A DNA stretch of 51,041 nucleotides from Gemmatimonadaceae bacterium (GTDB taxonomy: Bacteria; Gemmatimonadota; Gemmatimonadetes; Gemmatimonadales; Gemmatimonadaceae): contig JACMPK010000176.1 in assembly GCA_014377535.1 (NCBI GenBank), forward strand, positions 1 through 51,041. The letters are read 5' to 3'. Made by a program: the position numbers and the translations under genes. The notes under the pieces are model-generated. The model had not been told where the DNA came from, did no database searches, and saw nothing but the letters and a program-made list of their open reading frames with translations. Shown here piece by piece: positions 7,409 through 15,922 of the stretch; the first letter of the stretch is position 1, and each line of letters begins with the position of its first letter.

Positions 7409-10400
7409 TCACCCCGTTGGTGAACCCTGCTGCGCGGCGACCGTACCCTTGCGCTCCAGTTTGCCCCAGCCGACCAGTCCACCACGCGCCGCCGCAACGA
7501 ACGACTTGATCACGACCCAATACATCAGCTGCCGGTAGGCGAATCGCTGGATCAGGATCAGCCAGGTCAATCGGCGCTCCTCGCCCGGCTCGAGCAGGAA
7601 GGCGATCACGGCGGCGATCCAGTCCATCGTGAGGAAGATCAGGTACATGGCCACCAGCTGCGTGCCGGACTGCCAGGCAAAGGTCGCGCCGTGTGCGAGG
7701 TACGTCGTGAATACGCTCAACACGCTCGCGACGAAGATCAGGTCCGCCAGCGGCGAGATCGCCGTGAACAGCAACTGAAAGATCCAGGTGTTGGGCATCG
7801 CGATCATGCCCAGCGTACCGAACCTGCGGCGCAACAGCGTGGCGCGATGCTTCCACGCGCACTGCAGCGTGCCGAAGCTCCAGCGAAAGCGCTGCTTGAC
7901 GAGCGTGCGGAATGAATCGGGTGCCTCGGTCCAGGCGATCGCGTGTTCGGCATAGGCGATACGCCAGCCGCGCTTGCGCAGCTCGATGGTCGCATCCTGA
8001 TCCTCGGCCAGCGTATCGTGCGTGAAGCCCCCCGCCTCGAGGATCGCGCTGCGACGCCACGCGCCGACGGCGCCCGGTACCACCGTGATGCAGTTCAGCA
8101 GGTCGAAGGCGCGCCGGTCCACGTTCTGGCTGGTCACGTACTCCAGCGCCTGCCATCGCGTGACGAGGTTGAGCCGGTTGCCCACCTTCGCGTTGCCGGC
8201 CACGGCGCCGACGGTCGGATCGCGCAGCGGTGCCACCAGTTCAGCGACGGTCTGCGCCTCGAACACCGTGTCGGCATCGAGGCAGATGACGATCTCGCCT
8301 GCCGCGCGTTCGATGCCGTAGTTCAGTGCAGTGGACTTGCCGCCGTTCTCCTTCTCGAACACGCTCACGCGCGGGTCGTCACGGAATGCGGCGCGTGCGA
8401 TCGCCCCCGTGCCATCGGGCGATCCGTCGTCGACCACCACCACATCCAGCGCGCCGGCGAACCGCTGCGCGAGCAGGCTGTGAATGGTCTTCTCGATGAC
8501 CGTGGCTTCGTTGAATGCCGGCACGATGATGGAGACGTGTGGCGCGAAGTCCAGCGGCTGTCGTCCCCGGCGCGCGGCGCGCACCCGGTGCACGATGGCG
8601 AGCGTCAGCACGACGAGAATGCGCAGCGCGCCGAGTACCACGGCGACCAGGAACACCCACGTGACCGATGTCTGCACGGCGCCCACGGTAAAGAACGCCG
8701 CCAGTGTGATGTTGCGCGACGACGCGCTGGATGGTGGCAGCGGCGGCATCGCCTGGTCGCGCGACAGTCCGAGCAGCTCCGATAGCAGCACCACCGTGTC
8801 GCCACGCGCCCGCAGCGAATCGATCAGCGGTCCGATGGCGGCGACCGTCTGCGTACGATCGCCGCCGCTGTCGTGCAGCAGCACGACGTTGCCCTTGCTG
8901 CGGGCCGCGAGCACGTTGTTCACGATCTGCTGCGTGCCGGGCAGCAGCCAATCGTCCGAGTCCACATGCAGGCCGACGGTGATGTATCCCAGGTCATTCG
9001 CCAACGCCACCGGCACCAGTTCATCCGGCGTGGTCGGCTCGGCATCGCCGAAGTACGGTGGCCGGAACAGTGCCGTGCGACGATCGGTGATGGCCTCGAT
9101 CAGCCGTTCGGTGGCATCCAGCTCGAGCTTCGTGATGAACGATGGCGTGACGGCGAGGTTCGGATGCGTGAAGGTGTGATTCCCAAGCTCGTTGCCCTCG
9201 GCCATGATGCGCCGGATGAGCGGAATCTCGAGCAGCGCGTTGCTGCCGATGATGAAGAAGGTCCCGTGCACACCGCGTGACTTGAGCGTGTCGAGGATGG
9301 CCGGTGTCCAGCGACTGTCAGGCCCGTCGTCGAAGGTCAGCGCGACGCGATGCGGCGCCGACGATCCCGTGCGCTCGATCACGTACGGCGACGGGATCTG
9401 GTTCCACTGCACGCGCGTGATCAGTTCGGAACTCGTGTTCACGCCGATGGAGCGACGGCCCATGGCCGGCTTCGACTTGACGCGCAGGATCTCGCCCTCG
9501 CCGCTGAACTCCACGTCGTAGCCTGGAGCAACCGCGGTCAGGTCACGCACGACATTTGGCACCGTGCGCGCACCGATCACCTTCCAGAGCGACGGATCCT
9601 CGGCGCCCAGCCGCCAGAGCGCGACGCCGCGCGCACCAAGTCCCACCGCGGTCGAGAGTTCGTTCCACGCCGTCGTCGCATCAAGAAACCAGATCTGATG
9701 ATCCACCGAATCGGGGTCGGTCCAGGTCGCGACCGGATTGAGCGATGGCGACGTGAATGCAATCTCGCCGTCATGATCGCGGACGAAGCGCATCACCTCC
9801 GCGAACGTCGCGGCATCGGCGGGACGCTTGTCGCCGGTGTCGTCCCAGTGATAGCCGTAGGTGCCGATCGCGAAAATGGCCTTGTGCTTCGGAATCAGCG
9901 TCAGCGCACGGATCGCGCTCTCGTCGTACCATGACTGACTGGCGACGGGACCCGGCAGTCCGGTGGGATAATGCTCGTCATACAGCATGTCGATGACGTA
10001 GTCCGCGTTGCGGCCCGCTGCGCGCAGCTCCTCATCACTCGCATCCGACGCGACCGTCTGCATCGTCACCCCGGCCACGCCATGCAACGCAGTCGCGAGG
10101 TCGCGCACGAACAGGCCAAGTCCCTCGCGCGAGGCAGCATCCACGCCCTCGATGTCCACCGTGATGCCCTTCAGTCCATAGCGCTTCACGCCGGCGACCA
10201 GGTCCGCGATCACGCGACTGCGATTGACGGCACTGGTAAGCAGCGTGCGGGCGCGCCGCGTGTCGAACGCATGGGAGACCGGATCGACGTTCGTGAGCAT
10301 CGCGAACAGGTGCGGGCGCTCGGCGGCGGGCAGCGTGCCGACGAGGCCCAGCACGTCCTTCCGCTTCGTATCGCCGAGGTTCCAGTTCACCGACGTCCCT

Positions 10401-10882
10401 GACGAATCGAGAAACGCCCACTCACCGACCACCCAATCCATCTCGCGCGCATGTGCCTGCAGGGCGAAGAACGAGTTGTCGTCCCAGTTCACGTAGAAGC
10501 CCAGCACGATGGGTGCGCTGTCGGTGGTCGCACGCGTCGAACGGGATTCGATGACGGCGGCACGCGGCACCCGGAGCACGGGTGCGACATGGTGCTGCGC
10601 CAGCGCCTCGACGAGCCGCTTGCGTGCGACGATCCGTGCGATGTCGCGCTTGCGGTCTGCCGGTCGCGGCGCGGGCGTTCTGGCCGGGGTTTTCAGCTGC
10701 CAGGTGGCCGGGAGCAGCGGAGGCACGACCACGGCCAGCACCAGCACCAGCGCCAGCAACGTCGTCACGACGCCAAAGCCAAGCGCCGCGCCGCGCAATG
10801 CGCGCCAACGCCGCCCGCTGGGATCGGAGAAGACGGGCGGAACGGATATGGGCACGTCGTCGCGACGGTCGGGCGATTCCAT
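7409..10882 (-). CDS. Trifunctional GH18-like / polysaccharide deacetylase / GT2 synthase fusion
   Basis: 1157 residues. A cytoplasmic N-terminus and one helix (about 32-58) precede a GH18-like domain (about 120-440, catalytic-type DIEG at 243-246), then a CE4/NodB deacetylase (about 510-700) with TFDDGPD (516-522), HTFTHP (569-574), FRPPYF and LLHDSGG. Two helices (about 725-765) lead to a cytoplasmic processive GT2 domain (780-1005: VVDDGS, DAD 869-871, ED 960-961, QRFRW 997-1001) and C-terminal helices to 1130. In one chain this combines polymerisation (GT2), de-N-acetylation and hydrolysis, which PNAG-type systems divide between PgaC and PgaB. The product is probably a beta-linked, partly deacetylated amino-sugar polymer; that is inference. 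Catalytic motifs look intact in all three domains. Confidence 0.93.
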   Translation of the reverse strand: MESPDRRDDVPISVPPVFSDPSGRRWRALRGAALGFGVVTTLLALVLVLAVVVPPLLPATWQLKTPARTPAPRPADRKRDIARIVARKRLVEALAQHHVAPVLRVPRAAVIESRSTRATTDSAPIVLGFYVNWDDNSFFALQAHAREMDWVVGEWAFLDSSGTSVNWNLGDTKRKDVLGLVGTLPAAERPHLFAMLTNVDPVSHAFDTRRARTLLTSAVNRSRVIADLVAGVKRYGLKGITVDIEGVDAASREGLGLFVRDLATALHGVAGVTMQTVASDASDEELRAAGRNADYVIDMLYDEHYPTGLPGPVASQSWYDESAIRALTLIPKHKAIFAIGTYGYHWDDTGDKRPADAATFAEVMRFVRDHDGEIAFTSPSLNPVATWTDPDSVDHQIWFLDATTAWNELSTAVGLGARGVALWRLGAEDPSLWKVIGARTVPNVVRDLTAVAPGYDVEFSGEGEILRVKSKPAMGRRSIGVNTSSELITRVQWNQIPSPYVIERTGSSAPHRVALTFDDGPDSRWTPAILDTLKSRGVHGTFFIIGSNALLEIPLIRRIMAEGNELGNHTFTHPNLAVTPSFITKLELDATERLIEAITDRRTALFRPPYFGDAEPTTPDELVPVALANDLGYITVGLHVDSDDWLLPGTQQIVNNVLAARSKGNVVLLHDSGGDRTQTVAAIGPLIDSLRARGDTVVLLSELLGLSRDQAMPPLPPSSASSRNITLAAFFTVGAVQTSVTWVFLVAVVLGALRILVVLTLAIVHRVRAARRGRQPLDFAPHVSIIVPAFNEATVIEKTIHSLLAQRFAGALDVVVVDDGSPDGTGAIARAAFRDDPRVSVFEKENGGKSTALNYGIERAAGEIVICLDADTVFEAQTVAELVAPLRDPTVGAVAGNAKVGNRLNLVTRWQALEYVTSQNVDRRAFDLLNCITVVPGAVGAWRRSAILEAGGFTHDTLAEDQDATIELRKRGWRIAYAEHAIAWTEAPDSFRTLVKQRFRWSFGTLQCAWKHRATLLRRRFGTLGMIAMPNTWIFQLLFTAISPLADLIFVASVLSVFTTYLAHGATFAWQSGTQLVAMYLIFLTMDWIAAVIAFLLEPGEERRLTWLILIQRFAYRQLMYWVVIKSFVAAARGGLVGWGKLERKGTVAAQQGSPTG

Positions 10883-10998
10883 GACAGCAGCTGTACGCGG
10901 ACGGGGCGAAGCGATTGTCGCGGAGTGGAGACCGTCGCCTTACACTTCAATGATACTCGTGTTTCGACCGTTCGGGCCCGCTGCTTGAGGAACGCTGC
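10883..10998. promoter_or_regulatory. Divergent promoter region, exopolysaccharide fusion gene / beta-propeller pair
   Basis: These 116 bases separate two divergent starts (10882 minus, 10999 plus) and must carry at least one promoter. The plus gene has a clear GAGGAA Shine-Dalgarno 6 bases before its ATG. I found no confident -35/-10 pair. Confidence 0.5.
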
Positions 10999-13020
10999 AT
11001 GACGCGTCTGACGATTGTTGCTGCAACGCTGTTGCTCTGCCCCTTATATCTTGGCGCGCAGGCGCCGGTCGCTCCCGCGGAACCGGGTATCGCCTCGCTG
11101 CAGATCCTGCCCGAGGGCCGGAGCATGCGCGCGCGCGACACGATGCGGCTGCGCGCGCGCGCGCTGGACGCGAAAGGCAACGAGGTGCCCGGAGCCACGA
11201 TCCGGTTCGGCCGCGCGGGGGGATATTTCGAGGGCGATGTCGCGGCCGACGGACTCGTTCGTTCCGGCTCGACCGGCACGCTGCCGGTCACCGTCTCGGC
11301 CACGCTGCCAGGTCGTCGGCCGGTAGTGGAGCGGGTGGAGATCAGGATGGTCCCGGGTCCGGCGCATCACATCAAGGTCACGACGGCCGTACCGACGCTC
11401 GCCATCGGGCAGCGCATGCGCTACGCCGCGACTGCGTTCGACGACGCCAGCGACCGCCGCGAAGACCGGGTGCTCTGGACCAGCAGCAACCCCGCAGTCA
11501 TGCAGGTCACGCGTGACGGGCTTGCGACCGGTGTCGCCGCCGGCACTGCAGCGCTGGTCGCCACGGCCGGCACCGTGAAGCAGAACGTGGCCATCACGGT
11601 CGCGCGAAGCCGCATTGCGTCACTGGACGTCTCGCCATCGTCTGCCGATGCGCGCACCGGCGACGTGATCCGCTTCACGGCGAAACCGAAGGATGCGAGC
11701 GGCCGCGCGATCGATGGTCCCACCCCGACGTGGAGCTTCAGCCCGGGCCAGGGCCTGATCGGTGCCGATGGTGCCTTCGTGGGTTACGAACAGGGCACCT
11801 ACACGGTGACGGCAAGCTTTGGCACGCAGACCGCCGAAGCCACCGTCACATTGAGCCCGCGCGATGTGCGCCGCCCGCTGGAAGTCGTGGGCCGCAGCGC
11901 ACGCACGCGATTCACCACCGAGGAAGTCTGGCTGCACCCGAACGGCAAGGTCGCCTACCTGGGCTCCGGCAGCGGTGGTGACCTGTTCTACACGCTCGAC
12001 ATCTCGAATCCGGCCAACCCGATCGTCAGCGACAGCATGGTGTTGAACACGCGTCGCGTGAACGACCTGATGACGAACGCCGAGGGCACCATACTCGTGA
12101 ACACGCGCGAAGGCGCGAGCGATCGCAAGAATGGCATCGTGATCAGCAGTCTGGCCGATCCGCTGCATCCGGTGAAGATCGCCGAGTTCACGGAAGGCAT
12201 GACGGGCGGCGTGCACTCGGCATTCGTTTATACGCAGCCAAAGTTCGGCACGCATGTGTACGCGACGAACGACGGCACGAATGAACTGAACATCATCGAC
12301 ATCACGGCGCCTGCGTCGCCAAAGCAGGTCGGGATGTTTCGCGCTCCGGGTCCAAACGCCGGCGGTGCGCTGCATGATGTGGACGTGCAGGATGGCCTGG
12401 CGTACCTGAGCAACTGGAACGAGGGGCTGATCATCATCGACGTGGGCAACGGCATCAAGGGTGGCTCGCCGTCGAAGCCGGTGATGGTGATGCAGTACAA
12501 GTACGACCTGAACGATCTGTATCGTCAGGTGGAGCTGGCCGGTGGTCCGGGCTTCATTCGCGGCACGCACACGGCATGGCGTCACAAGAACTACGTGTTC
12601 ATCGCGGACGAGGTGTTCCCGTCCAGCGGCGTGCAGGGCGCCAAGGATGCATCGGCCGGTCGCGCCTACGGTCGGCTGCAGGTGATCGACGTGGCTGACT
12701 ACGACAATCCGAAGCCGGTGGCGTTCTACGAGCCGGAGTTCGGCGGCGTGCACAACATCTGGATCGCCGGCGACACGCTCTACATGGGCGCATACAACGC
12801 GGGGTTCCGCACCTTTGACATCAGCGGCGAGCTGCGCGGTGACTTGCGCGCGCAGCAGCGCGAAATGGCGCACCTGAATACCGCGGACATGGACGGCTTC
12901 GTGAAGAATTCCGCGATGACCTGGGGTGTCGTGGTGCGCGATGGCCTGGCCTACGTGAACGACATGTACAACGGCCTGTGGATCGTGCGCATGAAGCCGA
13001 AGCGTGGCGTGACACCGTGA
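10999..13020 (+). CDS. Secreted protein with Ig-like (BIG2-type) domains and LVIVD beta-propeller
   Basis: 673 residues, with a clear signal peptide (MTRLTIVAATLLLCPLYLG, cleavage likely after AQA). Residues about 28-285 contain three Ig-like modules of the bacterial BIG2/invasin type (for example VLWTSSNPAVMQVTRDGLAT and TWSFSPGQGLIGADGAF). Residues about 290-670 form LVIVD-type propeller blades, with repeated units such as LFYTLDISNPANPIV, LNIIDITAPASPKQVG and LQVIDVADYDNPKPV. Such proteins are exported and thought to bind ligands or surfaces; no enzymatic motif is visible. The Shine-Dalgarno GAGGAA supports the start. The stop overlaps the GTG start of the next gene (GTGA at 13017-13020), so the two propeller proteins are coupled. 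Confidence 0.9.
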   Translation: MTRLTIVAATLLLCPLYLGAQAPVAPAEPGIASLQILPEGRSMRARDTMRLRARALDAKGNEVPGATIRFGRAGGYFEGDVAADGLVRSGSTGTLPVTVSATLPGRRPVVERVEIRMVPGPAHHIKVTTAVPTLAIGQRMRYAATAFDDASDRREDRVLWTSSNPAVMQVTRDGLATGVAAGTAALVATAGTVKQNVAITVARSRIASLDVSPSSADARTGDVIRFTAKPKDASGRAIDGPTPTWSFSPGQGLIGADGAFVGYEQGTYTVTASFGTQTAEATVTLSPRDVRRPLEVVGRSARTRFTTEEVWLHPNGKVAYLGSGSGGDLFYTLDISNPANPIVSDSMVLNTRRVNDLMTNAEGTILVNTREGASDRKNGIVISSLADPLHPVKIAEFTEGMTGGVHSAFVYTQPKFGTHVYATNDGTNELNIIDITAPASPKQVGMFRAPGPNAGGALHDVDVQDGLAYLSNWNEGLIIIDVGNGIKGGSPSKPVMVMQYKYDLNDLYRQVELAGGPGFIRGTHTAWRHKNYVFIADEVFPSSGVQGAKDASAGRAYGRLQVIDVADYDNPKPVAFYEPEFGGVHNIWIAGDTLYMGAYNAGFRTFDISGELRGDLRAQQREMAHLNTADMDGFVKNSAMTWGVVVRDGLAYVNDMYNGLWIVRMKPKRGVTP

Positions 13021-14243
13021 GCCGGACGACTGCGGTCGTGACGTGTGCGCGTCGTGGTGCACGGCGGCGCGCCTTGTCCGCGATCGCGACAGCGCTTGCC
13101 GCGGCGCTGCTTGCCGGCACGCCCGCCGGTGCACAGGTGAAGGCGCTGGCAGGGTCACCGGCGTCACCGACATCGACGTTGCCGACGCGCACCTACACGA
13201 TCGCCGTCGCATCGGAGGGAACCGACGAGATCTCCATCATTTCGTTCGGTCCCAACGGCGCGGCGGTGCAGGCACGCGTACCCATCGGGTTGAGCGCCAC
13301 CGATCCCGATGGCCCGCATGGCCTGGCCGTGTCGCCTGACCGTGAGTTCTATTACGTGTCCACGGCGCATGGCGCGCCGTACGGCAGCTTCTGGAAGCTG
13401 CGCACGAGCGACAACGCGATCGTGGGCCGGGTGACGCTCGGCAACTTCCCGGCGACGGCGCAGATCACGCCCGAAGGTCATCTCGCGTTCGTGGTGAACT
13501 TCAACCTGCACGGCGCGATGGTGCCAAGCGACGTGAGCGTGGTGGGTGTGGACGACATGGTGGAGTTGACGCGCATCAAGACCTGCACCATGCCGCACGG
13601 CTCCCGCCTGAACCCCCAGGGCACGAAGCACTATTCGGCATGCATGATGGACGACCTGCTGGTGGAGATCGATGTCGCCACGTTCGAGGTCAGCCGGCAC
13701 TTTCTGCTGACGAAGGGCAAGGAGATGGGCATGCAGGGCACGCCGATGACCACGAGCGGTGGCACGCGCGACATGTCGGGGCATGGCATGACCGCGCCGG
13801 CGGCAGGTGACCCGACCTGTGCGCCGACCTGGGCGCAGCCGTCGGCGGACGGCCGCACGGTGTACGTGGCCTGCAACAAGACCAGCGACATCGTGGAGAT
13901 CGACGTCGCGACCTGGCAGATGGTGCGGCGCATTCCGACTGGCGCCGGCGTCTACAACCTGGCCGTCACGAAGGACGGCACGAAGCTGATCGCGACGAAC
14001 AAGCGCGATCAGTCGGTGAGCGTGATCGCGGTGTCGAGCGGTCGCGAACTCGCGCGCATTCGTACGACGCGGAAGGTCGTGCATGGTGTCGTGGTGTCAC
14101 CCGATGATCGCTACGCCTTCATCTCGGTGGAAGGCGTGGGGTCGGAGCCCGGCACGGTCGAAATCATCGACCTGCAGACGTTGAAGACAGTGGCGACGGT
14201 CGACGTGGGGCAGATGGCCGGCGGGATCGACGTCATCCGCTAG
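13017..14243 (+). CDS. Secreted YVTN-type beta-propeller protein
   Basis: 408 residues from the GTG overlapping the previous stop. An Arg-rich n-region (RRGARRRALS) and a hydrophobic core ending ...AGTPAGAQ form a signal peptide, which supports this start over the upstream in-frame ATG. The mature part shows YVTN/NHL-like blades: TYTIAVASEGTDEISII, VYVACNKTSDIVEIDVAT, KLIATNKRDQSVSVIAV and GTVEIIDLQTLKTVATVDVG. A Met/His-rich insert (about 235-260, GKEMGMQGTPM and RDMSGHGM) interrupts the propeller; such inserts can bind copper, but this is only a suggestion. Likely works with the LVIVD protein encoded immediately upstream. Confidence 0.88.
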   Translation: MSRTTAVVTCARRGARRRALSAIATALAAALLAGTPAGAQVKALAGSPASPTSTLPTRTYTIAVASEGTDEISIISFGPNGAAVQARVPIGLSATDPDGPHGLAVSPDREFYYVSTAHGAPYGSFWKLRTSDNAIVGRVTLGNFPATAQITPEGHLAFVVNFNLHGAMVPSDVSVVGVDDMVELTRIKTCTMPHGSRLNPQGTKHYSACMMDDLLVEIDVATFEVSRHFLLTKGKEMGMQGTPMTTSGGTRDMSGHGMTAPAAGDPTCAPTWAQPSADGRTVYVACNKTSDIVEIDVATWQMVRRIPTGAGVYNLAVTKDGTKLIATNKRDQSVSVIAVSSGRELARIRTTRKVVHGVVVSPDDRYAFISVEGVGSEPGTVEIIDLQTLKTVATVDVGQMAGGIDVIR

Positions 14244-14264
14244 AACAGCAACACGCCTCGCGCA

Positions 14265-14293
14265 CTCCGGCTGTATCGTGCGCTGCGCCGGAG
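14265..14293. terminator. Possible bidirectional terminator hairpin
   Basis: CTCCGGC (14265-14271) pairs with GCCGGAG (14287-14293) across a 15-base loop. An overlapping alternative stem of GCGCAC with GTGCGC also exists. It lies between two convergent genes. There is no T-run, so intrinsic termination is not certain. Confidence 0.35.
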
Positions 14294-14304
14294 CCTGAAG
14301 TTCC

Positions 14305-14625
14305 TCACGCAGGCGTGGCGAGCTTCAGGCCCACGATACCGGCGATGATCAGCGCCAGACTCACGAGCCGCGACGCGTTCACCGGTTCTCCCAGAAGCAC
14401 GATACCCAGGATGACCGTGCCGACCGCGCCGACACCGACCCAGACGGCGTACGCGGTGCCGACGGGCAGCGTCTTGAGGGCGACGCCGAGCAGGGCAATG
14501 CTCACGAGCATCGACGCCGCGGTGCCGAGGGTAGGCCAGAGTCGCGTAAAGCCCTCGGTGTACTTGAGACCGATCGCCCAGCCGATCTCGAAGATGCCGG
14601 CGATGATCAGGATGAGCCACGCCAT
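14305..14625 (-). CDS. sugE: SMR-family transporter, SugE/Gdx type (guanidinium exporter)
   Basis: 106 residues with four membrane helices, the full length of a small multidrug resistance protein. The conserved membrane Glu is in [16 protein letters not shown] (E13) and the SugE/Gdx signature is [20 protein letters not shown]. Members of this subgroup act as dimeric proton-coupled exporters of guanidinium or small quaternary amines. The ATG at 14625 gives the canonical MAWLILI start; an in-frame ATG 57 bases upstream would add a non-hydrophobic leader and is less likely. I looked for a guanidine riboswitch upstream and did not find one. Confidence 0.92.
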   Translation of the reverse strand: MAWLILIIAGIFEIGWAIGLKYTEGFTRLWPTLGTAASMLVSIALLGVALKTLPVGTAYAVWVGVGAVGTVILGIVLLGEPVNASRLVSLALIIAGIVGLKLATPA

Positions 14626-14760
14626 GTCGAAGTCCGGGTGTGCAGTGCGTCGTCGTTGGAGTGCGTCGGCAGGTGCCGGCACGAGAGCGGAGAAAGATGC
14701 ACGGTGGAGTGCCTGACTTCGCGCACGAATCCTTGCTCAATGGCCGCACCAGCCAAACAT

Positions 14761-14790
14761 CCGCATCAGCCGTATGCGCCGCATCAGCCG
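14761..14790. repeat. Short direct repeat CCGCATCAGCCG
   Basis: The 12-mer occurs at 14761-14772 and 14779-14790, one copy every 18 bases, in the 231-base spacer between divergent sugE and the DUF1684 gene. It could be a tandem regulator-binding site or chance in GC-rich DNA. Confidence 0.3.
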
Positions 14791-14856
14791 CGCAGTTACC
14801 AGCAGAATCGTGATCCAGTTCGTTTCCCACCTGAGCCCTCACCCAGACGACCCCGC

Positions 14857-15828
14857 ATGCGAATCCTGTCCCGGCACCCTGCCCTGTTGTCGATGCTGCT
14901 GCTGGCCACCGGTGCGGCCTGTTCGCGCGCGACACCGGCAGCCACCAAGACCGCGGTCGACTCGACGGCCTACGCCACCGAGACCGCCGATTGGCGCGTG
15001 AAGCGGCTGGATGCAATCGCCGGCGCGGATGGGTGGAGCACGCTGGCGGGCCTGTTCTGGCTGGACAGCGCCAGCTACGCCATCGGCAGCGATGCGAAGA
15101 CGAACACTATCGTGCTGCCGCCCGACAACACGGCGCCGCAACTCGGCACGCTCACACGGACTGACTCCACGTACAGCTTCACGGCAGCGCCGGGCGTGGT
15201 GGCGATGGTCGACAGCGCGCGTGTGGACACGATCAGTCTTGCCACCGACCGAAGCAGGTCGCCGACGGTGCTTCGCGTCGGCAGCGTGACCTATCGCGTG
15301 ATCGTGCGAGGCGGCAGGCAGGCGCTGCGCGTGAAGGACTCGTCGTACGTGCTGCGACGCGAGTTCAAGGGCCTGCGATACTTCCCGCTCGACACGTCGA
15401 TGCGTGTGCTCGCGCGCCTCGTGCGGCATGCCGCACCGCGCACGCTGCGCATCCTGAACGTGATCGGTCAGACGGACGAGTACCGCTCACCGGGGATGCT
15501 GGAGTTCACGATCGGCGGCAAGCCGTACACGCTCACCGCCGCGTACGAGGGCAAGGACACGACACAGTACTTCGCGATCTTCCGTGATGAGACTGCGCGC
15601 GACGAGACGTATCCCGCAGGGCGCTTCCTGTATGCGCAACCGGCCGACAGCACGGGTCACACCATCCTCGACTTCAACCGAGCCTATAATCCGCCCTGCG
15701 CGTTCACGCCGTTCGCGACCTGCCCGCTGCCGCCAGCGGAGAACATGCTGAAGGTTGCGGTGAAGGCGGGTGAGAAGCGCTACGCCGGCCCGCATGGCTC
15801 GACGGCGGCGGAGATCCGGACTCGCTGA
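14857..15828 (+). CDS. DUF1684 family lipoprotein
   Basis: 323 residues from the ATG at 14857, which starts a short signal sequence (MRILSRHPALLSMLLLATG) ending in a cysteine (GAAC) that would be lipidated. The lipobox is imperfect, with Gly at -3. The C-terminal half carries the DUF1684 hallmark: YPAGRFLYA, then LDFNRAYNPPCAFTPFATCP with LPPAEN, and AGEKRY. The biochemical role of this family is not established; its members are exported proteins of about 200-320 residues. It stands alone between sugE (divergent) and meh (convergent). No good Shine-Dalgarno is visible. Confidence 0.85.
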   Translation: MRILSRHPALLSMLLLATGAACSRATPAATKTAVDSTAYATETADWRVKRLDAIAGADGWSTLAGLFWLDSASYAIGSDAKTNTIVLPPDNTAPQLGTLTRTDSTYSFTAAPGVVAMVDSARVDTISLATDRSRSPTVLRVGSVTYRVIVRGGRQALRVKDSSYVLRREFKGLRYFPLDTSMRVLARLVRHAAPRTLRILNVIGQTDEYRSPGMLEFTIGGKPYTLTAAYEGKDTTQYFAIFRDETARDETYPAGRFLYAQPADSTGHTILDFNRAYNPPCAFTPFATCPLPPAENMLKVAVKAGEKRYAGPHGSTAAEIRTR

Positions 15829-15863
15829 GCGGGTCGTTCACATGCAGTGCACGTGGCCGAGCG

Positions 15864-15882
15864 CGCGCACGAGTCGTGCGCG
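15864..15882. terminator. Palindrome between convergent genes, candidate bidirectional terminator
   Basis: CGCGCACGA (15864-15872) and TCGTGCGCG (15874-15882) are perfect inverted repeats around one base. They lie in the 94-base gap between the ends of the DUF1684 gene and meh. No T-tract follows on either strand. Confidence 0.4.
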
Positions 15883-15922
15883 TCGTGATGAAGCTGCGCG
15901 AGGCGACACGCGCCGCATGTGA

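Noticed and set aside
11620-13212. 530-codon minus-strand open frame opposite the LVIVD propeller gene
   Set aside because: Low-complexity Arg/His/Val sequence typical of the antisense frame; the plus strand has a signal peptide, repeats and a Shine-Dalgarno.
14626-14856. Possible guanidine riboswitch upstream of sugE
   Set aside because: I looked for ykkC (guanidine-I), paired ACGR loops (guanidine-II) and the guanidine-III pseudoknot motifs on the minus strand and found none; a covariance-model search would settle it.
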